DNA of 20,000 nucleotides from Penaeus vannamei (GCF_042767895.1 NC_091574.1:2853223-2873222), one strand, 5' to 3'. Numbered from the stretch's first letter, positions 7,262-18,309 are shown. The notes: generated by a model not told the origin, from the letters alone. Program-made: numbers and translations.

Positions 7262-7375
7262 ACCCGGCTCTTCCGAAAGCCTGCCAGCCCAGGTGATTCG
7301 ACGTCTGATCTCGTGTGGTCCTTTGATGCGGGAAAACCGACGGGATGAGCCGGCCTTGGGAGGTGTAATGAACAG
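7262..7375 (-). repeat. Core copy 3, medium (114 bp)
   Basis: Left junction TCTCTTTTCAG; right end AACAG followed by GTTTTTTTT. Confidence 0.95.
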
Positions 7376-7521
7376 GTTTTTTTTCTTTTCTTTTTTTTCT
7401 TTGTTTTGTTTTTTTTTCTTTCTTTTTTTTCTTTCTTTTTTTCTTTTTTTTCCTTTTTTCTTTTTTCTTTTCTTTCTTTCTTTCTTTTTCCTTTTCTTTC
7501 TTTTTTTTCTTCTCTTTCCAG

Positions 7522-7678
7522 ACCCGGCTCTTCCGAAAGCCTGCCAGCCCAGGTGATTCGACGTCTGATCTCGTGTGGTCCTTTGATGCGGGAAAACCGA
7601 CGGGATGAGCCGGCCTTGGGAGGTGTAATGAACAGGTCCGCCGATGACCGTGTCTTTGACGGTAGCGGTTTCGTCTGC
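7522..7678 (-). repeat. Core copy 4, full
   Basis: Left junction CTCTTTCCAG; GATGACC variant. Confidence 0.95.
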
Positions 7679-7959
7679 TTTTTTTTTTTTTTTTTTTTTT
7701 TTTTCTTTTTTTTTCTTTTTTTTCTTTTCTTTTTTTCTTTTTTTTCATTTTTCTTTTTTTTCTTTTCTTTTTTTCTTTTTTTTCATTTTTCTTTTTTTTC
7801 TTTTCTTTTTTTTCTTTCTTTTTTCTTTTCATTCTTTCTTTTTTCTTTTCTTTTTTCATTTTTTTCTTTTTTTTCTTTTCTTTCTTTCTTTCTTTTTTCT
7901 TTTTCATTTTTTTTCTTTTTTCTTTTCTTTCTTTTTTCTTTTTTTTCTTCTCTTTTCAG

Positions 7960-8073
7960 ACCCGGCTCTTCCGAAAGCCTGCCAGCCCAGGTGATTCGAC
8001 GTCTGATCTCGTGTGGTCCTTTGATGCGGGAAAACCGACGGGATGAGCCGGCCTTGGGAGGTGTAATGAACAG
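7960..8073 (-). repeat. Core copy 5, medium
   Basis: Left junction CTCTTTTCAG; right end AACAG|GTTCTTTTC. Confidence 0.95.
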
Positions 8074-8280
8074 GTTCTTTTCTTTTTTTCTTTTCTTTTT
8101 TCTTTTTTTTCATTTTTCTTTTTTTTCTTTTCTTTCTTTCTTTTTTCTTTTTCATTTTTCTTTTTTCTTTTTCTCTTTTTTTTCTTTTTTTTCTTTTTTC
8201 ATTTTTCTTTTCTTTTTTCTTTTCTTTCTTTCTTTCTTTTTTCTTTTCTTTCTTTTTTCTTTTTTTTCTTCTCTTTTCAG

Positions 8281-8437
8281 ACCCGGCTCTTCCGAAAGCC
8301 TGCCAGCCCAGGTGATTCGACGGCTGATCTCGTGTGGTCCTTTGATGCGGGAAAACCGACGGGATGAGCCGGCCTTGGGAGGTGTAATGAACAGGTCCGC
8401 CGATGACCGTGTCTTTGACGGTAGCGGTTTCGTCTGC
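8281..8437 (-). repeat. Core copy 6, full
   Basis: GATGACC variant; CGGCTGATC replaces CGTCTGATC. Confidence 0.95.
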
Positions 8438-8815
8438 TTTTTTTTTTTCTTTTTTTTCTTTTTTTGATTTTTCTTTTCTTTTTTTCTTTTCTTTTTATTT
8501 TTCTTTTCTTTTTTTTCTTTTCTTTTTTTTTCTTTTTTTCTTTCTTTTCTTTTTTTTTTTTTTCTTTTCTTTTTTTCATTTTTCTTTTTTTTCCTTTTCT
8601 TTTTTACATAGTTTTTTTCTATTTTTTTCTTTCTTTTTTCTTTTCTTTCTTTTTTTTCTTTTTCATTTTCTTTTCTTTCTTTCTTTCTTTTCCTTTTCTT
8701 TCTTTCTTTTTTCTTTTCTTTCTTACTTTCTTTTTTTCTTTTTTTTCTTTCTTTTTTCTTTTCGTTCTTTTTTCATTTTTCTTTTCTTTCTTTTTTTTTT
8801 TTCTTCTCTCTTCAG

Positions 8816-8929
8816 ACCCGGCTCTTCCGAAAGCCTGCCAGCCCAGGTGATTCGACGTCTGATCTCGTGTGGTCCTTTGATGCGGGAAAACCGACGGGAT
8901 GAGCCGGCCTTGGGAGGTGTAATGAACAG
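8816..8929 (-). repeat. Core copy 7, medium
   Basis: Left junction CTCTCTTCAG. Preceded by a 378-bp spacer that contains TACATAG, one of the few non-pyrimidine words in the spacers. Confidence 0.95.
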
Positions 8930-9048
8930 GTTCTTTTCTTTTTTTCTTTTCTTTTCTTTCTTTCTTTTTTCTTTTCTTTCTTTCTTTTTTCTTTTCTTTC
9001 TTTTTTCATTTTTCTTTTCTTTCTTTCTTTTTTTTCTTCTCTCTTCAG

Positions 9049-9162
9049 ACCCGGCTCTTCCGAAAGCCTGCCAGCCCAGGTGATTCGACGTCTGATCTCG
9101 TGTGGTCCTTTGATGCGGGAAAACCGGCGGGATGAGCCGGCCTTGGGAGGTGTAATGAACAG
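9049..9162 (-). repeat. Core copy 8, medium
   Basis: Left junction CTCTCTTCAG; CCGGCGG replaces CCGACGG, as in copy 22. Confidence 0.95.
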
Positions 9163-9360
9163 GTTCTTTTCTTTTTTTTCTTTCTTTTCTTTTCTTTTTT
9201 CATTTTTCTTTCTTTTCTTTTTTTTCTTTCTTTCTTTTTTCTTTTCTTTTTTTTCTTTCTTTCATTTTTCTTTTTTTTTCCTTTTTTTTTTCTTTTTTCT
9301 TTTCTTTCTTTCTTTCTTTTTTCTTTTCTTTCTTTTTTCTTTTTTTTCTTCTCTTTTCAG

Positions 9361-9474
9361 CCCCGGCTCTTCCGAAAGCCTGCCAGCCCAGGTGATTCGA
9401 CGTCTGATCTCGTGTGGTCCTTTGATGCGGGAAAACCGACGGGATGAGCCGGCCTTGGGAGGTGTAATGAACAG
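9361..9474 (-). repeat. Core copy 9, medium
   Basis: First base A to C (CCCCGG). Copy 10 has the same change, so the pair shares an ancestor. Confidence 0.95.
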
Positions 9475-9660
9475 GTTCTTTTCTTTTTTTTCTTTCTTTT
9501 TTTTCTTTCTTTTCTTTTTTTTCATTTTTCTGTCTTTTTTCATTTTTCTTTTCTTCTTTTTTCTTTTTCATTTTTCTTTTCTTTTTTTTTCTTTTCTTTT
9601 TTTTTCTTTTCTTTCTTTCTTTCTTTCTTTTTTCTTTTCTTTTTTTTCTTCTCTCTTCAG

Positions 9661-9817
9661 CCCCGGCTCTTCCGAAAGCCTGCCAGCCCAGGTGATTCGA
9701 CGTCTGATCTCGTGTGGTCCTTTGATGCGGGAAAACCGACGGGATGAGCCGGCCTTGGGAGGTGTAATGAACAGGTCCGCCGAGAACCGTGTCTTTGACG
9801 GTAGCGGTTTCGTCTGC
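9661..9817 (-). repeat. Core copy 10, full
   Basis: First base A to C; GAGAACC variant shared with copies 21 and 37. Confidence 0.95.
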
Positions 9818-10140
9818 TTTTTTTTTTCTTTTTTTCTTTCTTTTCTTTTTTCATTTTTCTTTTCTTTTTTTTCTTTTTTTTTCTTTTTCATTTTTCTTTT
9901 TTTTTTCATTTTTTTCTTTTTCATTTTTCTTTTCTTTTTTTTCTTTCTTTTTTCTTTTTTTTATTTTTCTTTTCTTTTTCTTTCTTTTTTTCCTTTTTTA
10001 TTTTTCTTTTCTTTTCTTTTTTTCTTTTTTTCTTTTTTTTTTTTTTTTTCATTTTTCTTTTCTTTTTTTTTTTTTTCTTTTCTTTCTTTCTTTTTTCTTT
10101 TCTTTCTTTCTTTCTTTTCTTTTTTTTCTTCTCTTTCCAG

Positions 10141-10297
10141 ACCCGGCTCTTCCGAAAGCCTGCCAGCCCAGGTGATTCGACGTCTGATCTCGTGTGGTCC
10201 TTTGATGCGGGAAAACCGACGGGATGAGCCGGCCTTGGGAGGTGTAATGAACAGGTCCGCCGATGACCGTGTCTTTGACGGTAGCGGTTTCGTCTGC
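10141..10297 (-). repeat. Core copy 11, full
   Basis: Left junction CTCTTTCCAG; GATGACC variant; consensus otherwise. Confidence 0.95.
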
Positions 10298-10538
10298 TTT
10301 TTTTTTTTTGTTTTTTTTCTTTTTCTTTTTTTCTTTTTTTTTTTCTTTTTTTTTTTTTCTTTTTTTTCTTTTCTTTTTTTTTCTTTTCTTTTTTCATTTC
10401 TTTTCTTTCTTTCTTTTTTTTCTTCTCTTTTTTCTTTTCTTTTTTTTTCTTTTCTTTTTTTCATTATTCTTTTCTTTTTTCTTTTCTTTCTTTTTTCTTT
10501 TCTTCCTTTTTTTTTTCTTTTTTTTCTTCTCTCTTCAG

Positions 10539-10695
10539 ACCCGGCTCTTCCGAAAGCCTGCCAGCCCAGGTGATTCGACGTCTGATCTCGTGTGGTCCTT
10601 TGATGCGGGAAAACCGACGGGATGAGCCGGCCTTGGGAGGTGTAATGAACAGGTCCGCCGATGACCGTGTCTTTGACGGTAGCGGTTTCGTTTGG
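10539..10695 (-). repeat. Core copy 12, full
   Basis: GATGACC variant; right end reads CGTTTGG instead of CGTCTGC. Confidence 0.95.
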
Positions 10696-10861
10696 TTTTT
10701 TTTTTCTTTTTTCTTTTCTTTTTTTTCTTGTTCATTTTTCTTTTGTTTTTTTCTTTCTTTTCTTTTTTTCTTTCTTTTCTTTTTTCTTTCTTTCTTTTTT
10801 CTTTTCTTTCTTTCTTTTTTCCTTTCTTTCTTTTTCTTTCTTTTTCTTCTTCTCTCTTCAG

Positions 10862-11019
10862 ACCCGGCTCTTCCGAAAGCCTGCCAGCCCAGGTGATTCG
10901 ACGTCTGATCTCGTGTGGTCCTTTGATGCGGGAAAACCGACGGGATGAGCCGGCCTTGGGAGGTGTAATGAACAGGTCCGCCGATGACCGTGTCTTTGAC
11001 GGTAGCGGCTTCGTCCTGC
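10862..11019 (-). repeat. Core copy 13, full with 1-bp insertion
   Basis: Right end reads GGCTTCGTCCTGC: one substitution and one inserted C. Confidence 0.95.
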
Positions 11020-11211
11020 TTTTTTTTTTCTTTTCATTTTCTTTCTTTTTTCTTTTCTTTTTTTTTCTTTTCTTTTTTTTTCTTTTTTCATTTTTCTTTT
11101 CTTTTTTTTCTTTCTTTTTTCTTTCTTTCTTTCTTTTTTCTTTTCTTTCTTTCTTTCTTTTCTTTCTTTCTTTCTTTTTCCTTTTCTTTCTTTTTTTTCT
11201 TCTCTTTCCAG

Positions 11212-11368
11212 ACCCGGCTCTTCCGAAAGCCTGCCAGCCCAGGTGATTCGACGTCTGATCTCGTGTGGTCCTTTGATGCGGGAAAACCGACGGGATGAGC
11301 CGGCCTTGGGAGGTGTAATGAACAGGTCCGCCGATGACCGTGTCTTTGACGGTAGCGGTTTCGTCTGC
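11212..11368 (-). repeat. Core copy 14, full
   Basis: Left junction CTCTTTCCAG; GATGACC variant; consensus otherwise. Confidence 0.95.
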
Positions 11369-11650
11369 TTTTTTTTTTCTTTTTTCTTTCTTTCTTTCTT
11401 TCTTTTTTTCTTTTCTTTTTTTTTTTTTTTTCTTTTTTCTTTTCTTTTGTTTTTTTTTCTTTCTTTTCTTTTCTTTTCTTTTTTTTCTTTTTTCTTTTCT
11501 TTTTCTTTTTTCTTTTCTTTTTCATTTTTTCTTTTCTTTTCTTTTTTTTTCTTTTTCATTTTTCTTTTCTTTCTTTCTTTCTTTTTTCTTTTCTTTCTTT
11601 CTTTTTTTTCTTTCTTTCTTTCTTTTTTCTTTTCTTTCTTCTCTTTTCAG

Positions 11651-11807
11651 ACCCGGCTCTTCCGAAAGCCTGCCAGCCCAGGTGATTCGACGTCTGATCT
11701 CGTGTGGTCCTTTGATGCGGGAAAACCGACGGGATGAGCCGGCCTTGGGAGGTGTAATGAACAGGTCCGCCGATGACCGTGTCTTTGACGGTAGCGGTTT
11801 CGTCTGC
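11651..11807 (-). repeat. Core copy 15, full
   Basis: Left junction CTCTTTTCAG; GATGACC variant; followed by a long spacer. Confidence 0.95.
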
Positions 11808-12129
11808 TTTTTTTTTCTTTTCTTTTTTCATTTTCTTTATTTTCTTTTCTTTTTTTTTCTTTTCTTTTTTCTTTTTTCTTTTTTTTTTTTTTTCTTTTTT
11901 CTTTTCTTTTTTTTTTTTTTTCATTTTTCTTTTCTTTTATTTTCTTTTTCATTTTTATTTTTTTTTTTCTCTTTCTTTTTTTTTTTCTTTTTCTTTCTTT
12001 CTTTTTTTTTTTTTTCTTTCTTTTTTCTTTTCTTTCATTTTCTTTTTTCTTTTCTTTCTTTCTTTTTTCTTTTCTTTCTTTCTTTTTTCTTTTCTTTCTT
12101 TCTTTTTCTTTTTTTTCTTCTCTTTTCAG

Positions 12130-12210
12130 ACCCGGCTCTTCCGAAAGCCTGCCAGCCCAGGTGATTCGACGTCTGATCTCGTGTGGTCCTTTGATGCGGG
12201 AAAACCGACG
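12130..12210 (-). repeat. Core copy 16, short (81 bp)
   Basis: Ends ACCGACG plus one extra G before the T run. Its spacer begins like those of copies 17 and 26 (CTTTTATTTTC word). Confidence 0.95.
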
Positions 12211-12348
12211 GTTTTTTTTCTTTTTTTTCTTTTCTTTTATTTTCTTTCTTTCTTTTTTCTTTTCTTTCTTTCTTTTTTCTTTTCTTTCTTTCTTTTCTTT
12301 TTTCTTTTCTTTCTTTCTTTTTTTTTCTTTTTTTTCTTCTCTCTTCAG

Positions 12349-12429
12349 ACCCGGCTCTTCCGAAAGCCTGCCAGCCCAGGTGATTCGACGTCTGATCTCG
12401 TGTGGTCCTTTGATGCGGGAAAACCGACG
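12349..12429 (-). repeat. Core copy 17, short (81 bp)
   Basis: Directly follows another short copy; both core and spacer start match copy 16, so the pair is a local tandem duplication. Confidence 0.95.
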
Positions 12430-12566
12430 TTTTTTTTTCTTTTTTTTCTTTTCTTTTATTTTCTTTTTCTTTTCTTTTCTTTCTTTTTTCTTTTTTCTTT
12501 TCTTTCTTTCTTTTCTTTTTTCTTTTCTTTCTTTCTTTTTTTTTCTTTTTCTTCTTCTCTCTTCAG

Positions 12567-12723
12567 ACCCGGCTCTTCCGAAAGCCTGCCAGCCCAGGTG
12601 ATTCGACGTCTGATCTCGTGTGGTCCTTTGATGCGGGAAAACCGACGGGATGAGCCGGCCTTGGGAGGTGTAATGAACAGGTCCGCCGATAACCGTGTCT
12701 TTGGCGGTAGCGGTTTCGTCTCG
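12567..12723 (-). repeat. Core copy 18, full
   Basis: GATAACC variant, TTTGGCGG in place of TTTGACGG, and right end GTCTCG. Confidence 0.95.
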
Positions 12724-12840
12724 TTTTTTTTTTGTTTTCTTTTTTTCTTTTTTTCATTTTTCTTTTCTTTTTTTTCTTTCTTTTTTCTTTTCTTTCTTTT
12801 TTCTTTTCTTTCTTTTTTCTTTTCTTTCTTCTCTCTTCAG

Positions 12841-12997
12841 ACCCGGCTCTTCCGAAAGCCTGCCAGCCCAGGTGATTCGACGTCTGATCTCGTGTGGTCC
12901 TTTGATGCGGGAAAACCGACGGGATGAGCCGGCCTTGGGAGGTGTAATGAACAGGTCCGCCGATGACCGTGTCTTTGACGGTAGCGGTTTCGTCTGC
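12841..12997 (-). repeat. Core copy 19, full
   Basis: Left junction CTCTCTTCAG; GATGACC variant. Confidence 0.95.
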
Positions 12998-13413
12998 TTT
13001 TTTTTTTCTTTTCTTTTTTCTTTTTTTTCTTTCTTCTTTTCTTTTCCTTTTCTTTCTTTTTTATTTTTTTTTTCTTTTTTTTTCATTTTTCTTTTCTTTT
13101 TTTTCTTTCTTTTCTTTTCTTTGCTTTTTTTTCTTTTTTCATTTTTCTTTTTTTTCTTTTTTCATTTTTCTTTTCTTTTTTTCTTTTCTTTTTTTTCTTT
13201 CTTTTCTTTTCTTTTTCTTTTCTTTTTTTCTTTCTTTCTTTTCTTTCTTTCTTTCTTTTTTCTTTTCTTTCTTTCTTTTTTCTTTTCTTTCTTTCTTTTT
13301 TCTTTCTTTCTTTCTTTTCTTTTTTTTCTTTTTTTTTCTTTCTTTTTTCTTTTCTTTTCTTTCTTTTTTCTATCTTTCTTTCTTTCTTTTTCTTATTTTT
13401 CTTCGCTTTCCAG

Positions 13414-13527
13414 ACCCGGCTCTACCGAAAGCCTGCCAGCCCAGGTGATTCGACGTCTGATCTCGTGTGGTCCTTTGATGCGGGAAAACCGACGGGATGA
13501 GCCGGCCTTGGGAGGTGTAATGAACAG
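13414..13527 (-). repeat. Core copy 20, medium
   Basis: TCTACCG replaces TCTTCCG. The left junction has a G inside the pyrimidine tract (CTTCGCTTTCCAG). Confidence 0.95.
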
Positions 13528-13585
13528 GTTCTTTTCTTTTTTTCTTTTTTCTTTTCTTTCTTTCTTTTTTTTCTTCTCTTTCCAG

Positions 13586-13742
13586 ACCCGGCTCTTCCGA
13601 AAGCCTGCCAGCCCAGGTGACTCGACGTCTGATCTCGTGTGGTCCTTTGATGCGGGAAAACCGACGGGATGAGCCGGCCTTGGGAGGTGGAATGAACAGG
13701 TCCGCCGAGAACCGTGTCTTTGACGGTAGCGGTTTCGTCTGC
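13586..13742 (-). repeat. Core copy 21, full
   Basis: GTGACTCGACG and GAGAACC variants, both also in copy 37 about 6.2 kb away; GTGGAATG replaces GTGTAATG. Confidence 0.95.
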
Positions 13743-14023
13743 TTTTTTTTTCTTCTTTTTTCTTTTTTTTTTCATTCTTTTCGTTTCTATTTTTCTTTTT
13801 TTGATTTTTCTTTTTCATTTTTCTTTTCTTGTTTATTTCATTTTTCTTTTCTTTTCTTTTCTTCTTTTTTCTTTTTTCCTTTTCTTTTCTTTTTTTCTTT
13901 CTTTTTTCTTTTCTTTTTTTTCTTTCTTTTTTCTTTTTTTTTTTTTTTTCTTTTTTTCTCTTTCTCTTTTTTTTCTTTCTTTTTTCTTTTCTTTCTTTTT
14001 TCTTTTTTTTCTTCTCTCTTCAG

Positions 14024-14180
14024 ACCCGGCTCTTCCGAAAGCCTGCCAGCCCAGGTGACTCGACGTCTGATCTCGTGTGGTCCTTTGATGCGGGAAAACC
14101 GGCGGGATGAGCCGGCCTTGGGAGGTGTAATGAACAGGTCCGCCGATAACCGTGTCTTTGACGGTAGCGGTTTCGTCTGC
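14024..14180 (-). repeat. Core copy 22, full
   Basis: GTGACTCGACG, CCGGCGG and GATAACC variants. Confidence 0.95.
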
Positions 14181-14455
14181 TTTTTTTTTTCTTTTTTTTC
14201 TTTTCTTTTTTTCTTATTTCATTTTCTTTTTTTTCTTTTTTCATTTTTCTATTTTTTTTCTTTCTTTCTTTTTTTTTTTCTTTTTTTTCTTCTTTCTTTT
14301 TTTTTTTTTTTATTTTTCTTTTCTTTTTTTTCTTTCTTTTTTCTTTTTTTTCTTTTCTCATTTTTCTTTTTTTTGTTTCTTTCTTTGTTTTTTCTTTTTT
14401 TTTCTTTTTTTTTTCTTTTCTTTTTTTTGTTTTCTTTTTTTTCTTCTCTTTCCAG

Positions 14456-14569
14456 ACCCGGCTCTTCCGAAAGCCTGCCAGCCCAGGTGACTCGACGTCT
14501 GATCTCGTGTGGTCCTTTGATGCGGGAAAACCGACGGGATGAGCCGGCCTTGGGAGGTGTAATGAACAG
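14456..14569 (-). repeat. Core copy 23, medium
   Basis: Third consecutive copy with GTGACTCGACG, showing local sharing of a variant. Confidence 0.95.
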
Positions 14570-14735
14570 GTTCTTTTCTTTTTTTCTTTTCTTTTTTCAT
14601 TTTTCTTTCTTTCTTTCTTTTTTCTTTTTTTTCTTTTTCATTTTTCTTTTTTCTTTTTCATTTTTCTTTTTTTTTCATTTTTTCTCTCTTTCATTTTTCT
14701 TTTCTTTTTTTTTCTTTCTTTTCTTCTCTCTTCAG

Positions 14736-14849
14736 ACCCGGCTCTTCCGAAAGCCTGCCAGCCCAGGTGATTCGACGTCTGATCTCGTGTGGTCCTTTGA
14801 TGCGGGAAAACCGACGGGATGAGCCGGCCTTGGGAGGTGTAATGAACAG
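14736..14849 (-). repeat. Core copy 24, medium
   Basis: Core plus spacer (14736-15033, 298 bp) is repeated almost exactly by the next unit. Confidence 0.95.
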
Positions 14850-15033
14850 GTTCTTTTCTTTTTTTTCTTTCTTTTCTTTTTTCATTTTTCTTTTCTTTTT
14901 TTCTTTTTTCTTTTTTTTCTTCTTTCTTTTCTTTTCTTTTTTTTCTTTCTTTTTTTCTTTCTTTTTTCTTTTCTTTCTTTCTTTCTTTTTTTTCTTCTTT
15001 CTTTCTTTTTTCTTTTTTTTCTTCTCTTTTCAG

Positions 15034-15147
15034 ACCCGGCTCTTCCGAAAGCCTGCCAGCCCAGGTGATTCGACGTCTGATCTCGTGTGGTCCTTTGATG
15101 CGGGAAAACCGACGGGATGAGCCGGCCTTGGGAGGTGTAATGAACAG
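15034..15147 (-). repeat. Core copy 25, medium
   Basis: Its spacer equals that of copy 24 except for loss of one 5-bp TTTTC; unit length 293 bp. Confidence 0.95.
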
Positions 15148-15326
15148 GTTCTTTTCTTTTTTTTCTTTCTTTTCTTTTTTCATTTTTCTTTTCTTTTTTT
15201 CTTTTTTCTTTTTTTTCTTCTTTCTTTTCTTTTTTTTCTTTCTTTTTTTCTTTCTTTTTTCTTTTCTTTCTTTCTTTCTTTTTTTTCTTCTTTCTTTCTT
15301 TTTTCTTTTTTTTCTTCTCTTTTCAG

Positions 15327-15407
15327 ACCCGGCTCTTCCGAAAGCCTGCCAGCCCAGGTGATTCGACGTCTGATCTCGTGTGGTCCTTTGATGCGGGAAA
15401 ACCGACG
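15327..15407 (-). repeat. Core copy 26, short (81 bp)
   Basis: Ends ACCGACG then T run; its spacer start resembles those after copies 16 and 17, about 3 kb away. Confidence 0.95.
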
Positions 15408-15441
15408 TTTTTTTTCTTTTTTTTTCTTTTCTTTTATTTTC

Positions 15442-15474
<33 letters not shown>

Positions 15475-15548
15475 CATTTTTCTTTTTTTTTCTTTTTATT
15501 TTCTTTCTTTTTTCTTTTCTTTCTTTCTTTTTTTTCTTCTCTTTTCAG

Positions 15549-15662
15549 ACCCGGCTCTTCCGAAAGCCTGCCAGCCCAGGTGATTCGACGTCTGATCTCG
15601 TGTGGTCCTTTGATGCGGGAAAACCGACGGGATGAGCCGGCCTTGGGAGGTGTAATGAACAG
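15549..15662 (-). repeat. Core copy 27, medium
   Basis: Left junction CTCTTTTCAG; consensus core. Confidence 0.95.
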
Positions 15663-15853
15663 GTTCTTTTCCTTTTCTTTTTTTTTCTTTCTTTTCTTTT
15701 CTTTTCTTTTTTTTTCTTTCTTTCTTTTTTTTCTTTTCTTTTTTTTCTTTCTTTTTTTCTTTTCTTTTCTTTTTTTTCTTTCTTTTTTTTTTTTTTTTTT
15801 TTTTTCTTTTCTTTTCTTTTTTCTTTTCTTTCTTTTTTTTCTTCTCCTTTCAG

Positions 15854-16010
15854 ACCCGGCTCTTCCGAAAGCCTGCCAGCCCAGGTGATTCGACGTCTGA
15901 TCTCGTGTGGTCCTTTGATGCGGGAAAACCGACGGGATGAGCCGGCCTTGGGAGGTGTAATGAACAGGTCCGCCGATGACCGTGTCTTTGACGGTAGCGG
16001 TTTCGTCTGC
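15854..16010 (-). repeat. Core copy 28, full
   Basis: Left junction CTCCTTTCAG. The spacer begins TTTCTTCTTTTTTTC, as after copy 34. Confidence 0.95.
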
Positions 16011-16354
16011 TTTTTTTTTCTTCTTTTTTTCTTTTTCTTTCTTTTTTCTTTTTTTTCGTTCTGTTTTTATTTTCTTTTTTTTCTTTCTTTCTTTCTTTTT
16101 TCCGTTCTTTCTTTCTTTTTTCTTTTCTTTTTTCATTATTCTTTTCTTTTTTTCTTTTTCATTTTTCGTTTCTTTTTTTTCTTTCTTTCTTTTCTTTTTT
16201 TCATTTTTCTTTTCTTTTTTTCTTTCATTTTTCTTTTCTTTTTTTTCTTTCTTTTCTTTCTTTCTTTTTTTTCTTTTTTCATTTCTTTTCTTTTCTTTCT
16301 TTCTTTCTTTTTTCTTTTCTTTCTTTCTTTTTCTTTTTTTTCTTCTCTTTCCAG

Positions 16355-16511
16355 ACCCGGCTCTTCCGAAAGCCTGCCAGCCCAGGTGATTCGACGTCTG
16401 ATCTCGTGTGGTCCTTTGATGCGGGAAAACCGACGGGATGAGCCGGCCTTGGGAGGTGTAATGAACAGGTCCGCCGATAACCGTGTCTTTGACGGGAGCG
16501 GTTTCGTCTGC
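16355..16511 (-). repeat. Core copy 29, full
   Basis: GATAACC variant and GACGGGAGC in place of GACGGTAGC; followed by the longest spacer (485 bp). Confidence 0.95.
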
Positions 16512-16996
16512 TTTTTTTTTTTTTCTTTTTTTCCTTTTTCTTTTCTTTTTTCTTTCTTTTCTTTTTTCTTTCTTTCTTTTTTCTTTTCTTTCTTTCTTTT
16601 CTTTTCTTTTCTTTCTTTCTTTTCCTTTTTCTTTTCTTTCTTTCTTTTCTTTTTGTTTTTTTCTTATTTTTCTTTTTTTCTTTTTCATTTTTCTTTTCTT
16701 TCTTTCTTTCATATTTATTTTCTTTTCTTTTTTTCTTTTTTTTTCTTTTTCTTTTTTCTTTCATTTTTCTTTTTTTTTTCATTTTTCTTTTTTCTTTCTT
16801 TGTTTTTTCTTTTTTTTTTCTTTTCATTTTTTTCTTTCTTTTTTCACTTTTTTCATTTTTCTTTTCTTTCTTTTTTCTTTTTTCATTTTTCTTTTCTTTC
16901 TTTCTTTTTCATTTTTCTTTTCTTTTTTTTCTTTATTTTTCTTTTCTTTCTTTCTTTTTTCTTTTCTTTCTTTCTTTTTTTTTTTTTCTTTTTATT

Positions 16997-17150
16997 CCCC
17001 GCTCTCGAAAGCCTGCCAGCCCAGGTGGCTCGACGTCTGATCTCGTGTGGTCCTTTGATGCGGGAAAACCGACGGGATGAGCCGGCCTTGGGAGGTGTAA
17101 TGAACAGGTCCGCCGATGACCGCGTCTTTGACGGTAGCGGTTTCCTCTGC
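16997..17150 (-). repeat. Core copy 30, full but damaged left end
   Basis: The left junction lacks CAG and reads ATTCCCCGCTCTCGAAAG, about three bases short. Further changes: GTGGCTCGACG, CCGCGTC and TTTCCTCTGC. Confidence 0.9.
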
Positions 17151-17472
17151 TTTTTTTTTCTTTTCTTTTTTTCATTTTTTTTTTTTTCATTTTTTTTCTT
17201 TCATTTTTTTCTTTTTTTTTTCATTTTTTCTTTCTTTGTTTTTTCTTTTTTTTCTTCTTTCATTTTTCTTTTCTTTCTTTTTTCTTTTCTTTTTTTTCTT
17301 TTTCATTTTTTTTCCTTTTTTTTTCTTTTCTTTTTTTTCTTTTTTCATTTTTTTTTTCTTTTCTTTCTTTTTTCATTTTTCTTTTCTTTTCTTTCTTTCT
17401 TTCTTTTCTTTTCTTTCTTTCTTTTTTCTTTTCTTTCTTTCTTTCTTTTTCTTTTTTTTCTTCTCTTTCCAG

Positions 17473-17586
17473 ACCCGGCTCTTCCGAAAGCCTGCCAGCC
17501 CAGGTGATTCGACGTCTGATCTCGTGTGGTCCTTTGATGCGGGAAAACCGACGGGATGAGCCGGCCTTGGGAGGTGTAATGAACAG
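17473..17586 (-). repeat. Core copy 31, medium
   Basis: Left junction CTCTTTCCAG; consensus core. Confidence 0.95.
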
Positions 17587-17734
17587 GTTTTTTTTTTCTT
17601 TTCTTTTTTCTTTTTCTTTTTTCTTTTTTTCTTTCTTTCTTTTTTTTTTCTTTTTTCATTTTTCTTTTTTTTCTTTCTTTTTTCTTTTCTTTTGTTTCTT
17701 TCTTTCTTTTTTCTTTTTTTTCTTCTCTTTCCTG

Positions 17735-17848
17735 CCCCCGCTCTTCCCAAACCCTGCCAGTCGAGCTGGTTCCACCTCTGATCTCGTGTCGTCCTTTGAT
17801 GCGGGAAAACCGACGGGATGAGCCGGCCTTGGGAGGTGTAATGAACAG
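17735..17848 (-). repeat. Core copy 32, medium, heavily altered first half
   Basis: Length is preserved (114 bp), but 11 substitutions lie in positions 1-56 and none in 57-114. The junction is CTG instead of CAG. Seven of the 11 are G to C. Confidence 0.93.
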
Positions 17849-18145
17849 GTTCTTTTCTTTTTTTTCTTTTTTCATTTTTCTTTTCTTTTTTTTTCTTTTT
17901 CATTTTTCTTTTTTTTTTCTTTTTTCATTTTTCTTTTTTTTTTCATTTTTCTTTTCTTTTTTTTCTTTCTTTTTTCCTTATTTTCTTTTTTTTCTTTTTT
18001 TTTTCTTTTCTTTCTTTCTTTTTTCTTTTCTTTCTTTCTTTCTTTTTTTTTTTCTTTTTTTTCTTTTTTCATTTTTCTTTTCTTTTTTTCTTTCTTTTTT
18101 CTTTTCTTTCTTTCTTTTTTTCTTTTGTTTCTTTCTTTTTTCTTT

Positions 18146-18177
<32 letters not shown>

Positions 18178-18195
18178 TTTTTCTTCTCTTTCCAG

Positions 18196-18309
18196 ACCCG
18201 GCTCTTCCGAAAGCCTGCCAGCCCAGGTGATTCGACGTCTGATCTCGTGTGGTCCTTTGATGCGGGAAAGCCGACGGGATGGGCCGGCCTTGGGAGGTGT
18301 AATGAACAG
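18196..18309 (-). repeat. Core copy 33, medium
   Basis: GGAAAGCCG and GATGGGCCGG variants. Its spacer resembles that of copy 32, including a CCTTATTTTC word. Confidence 0.95.
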
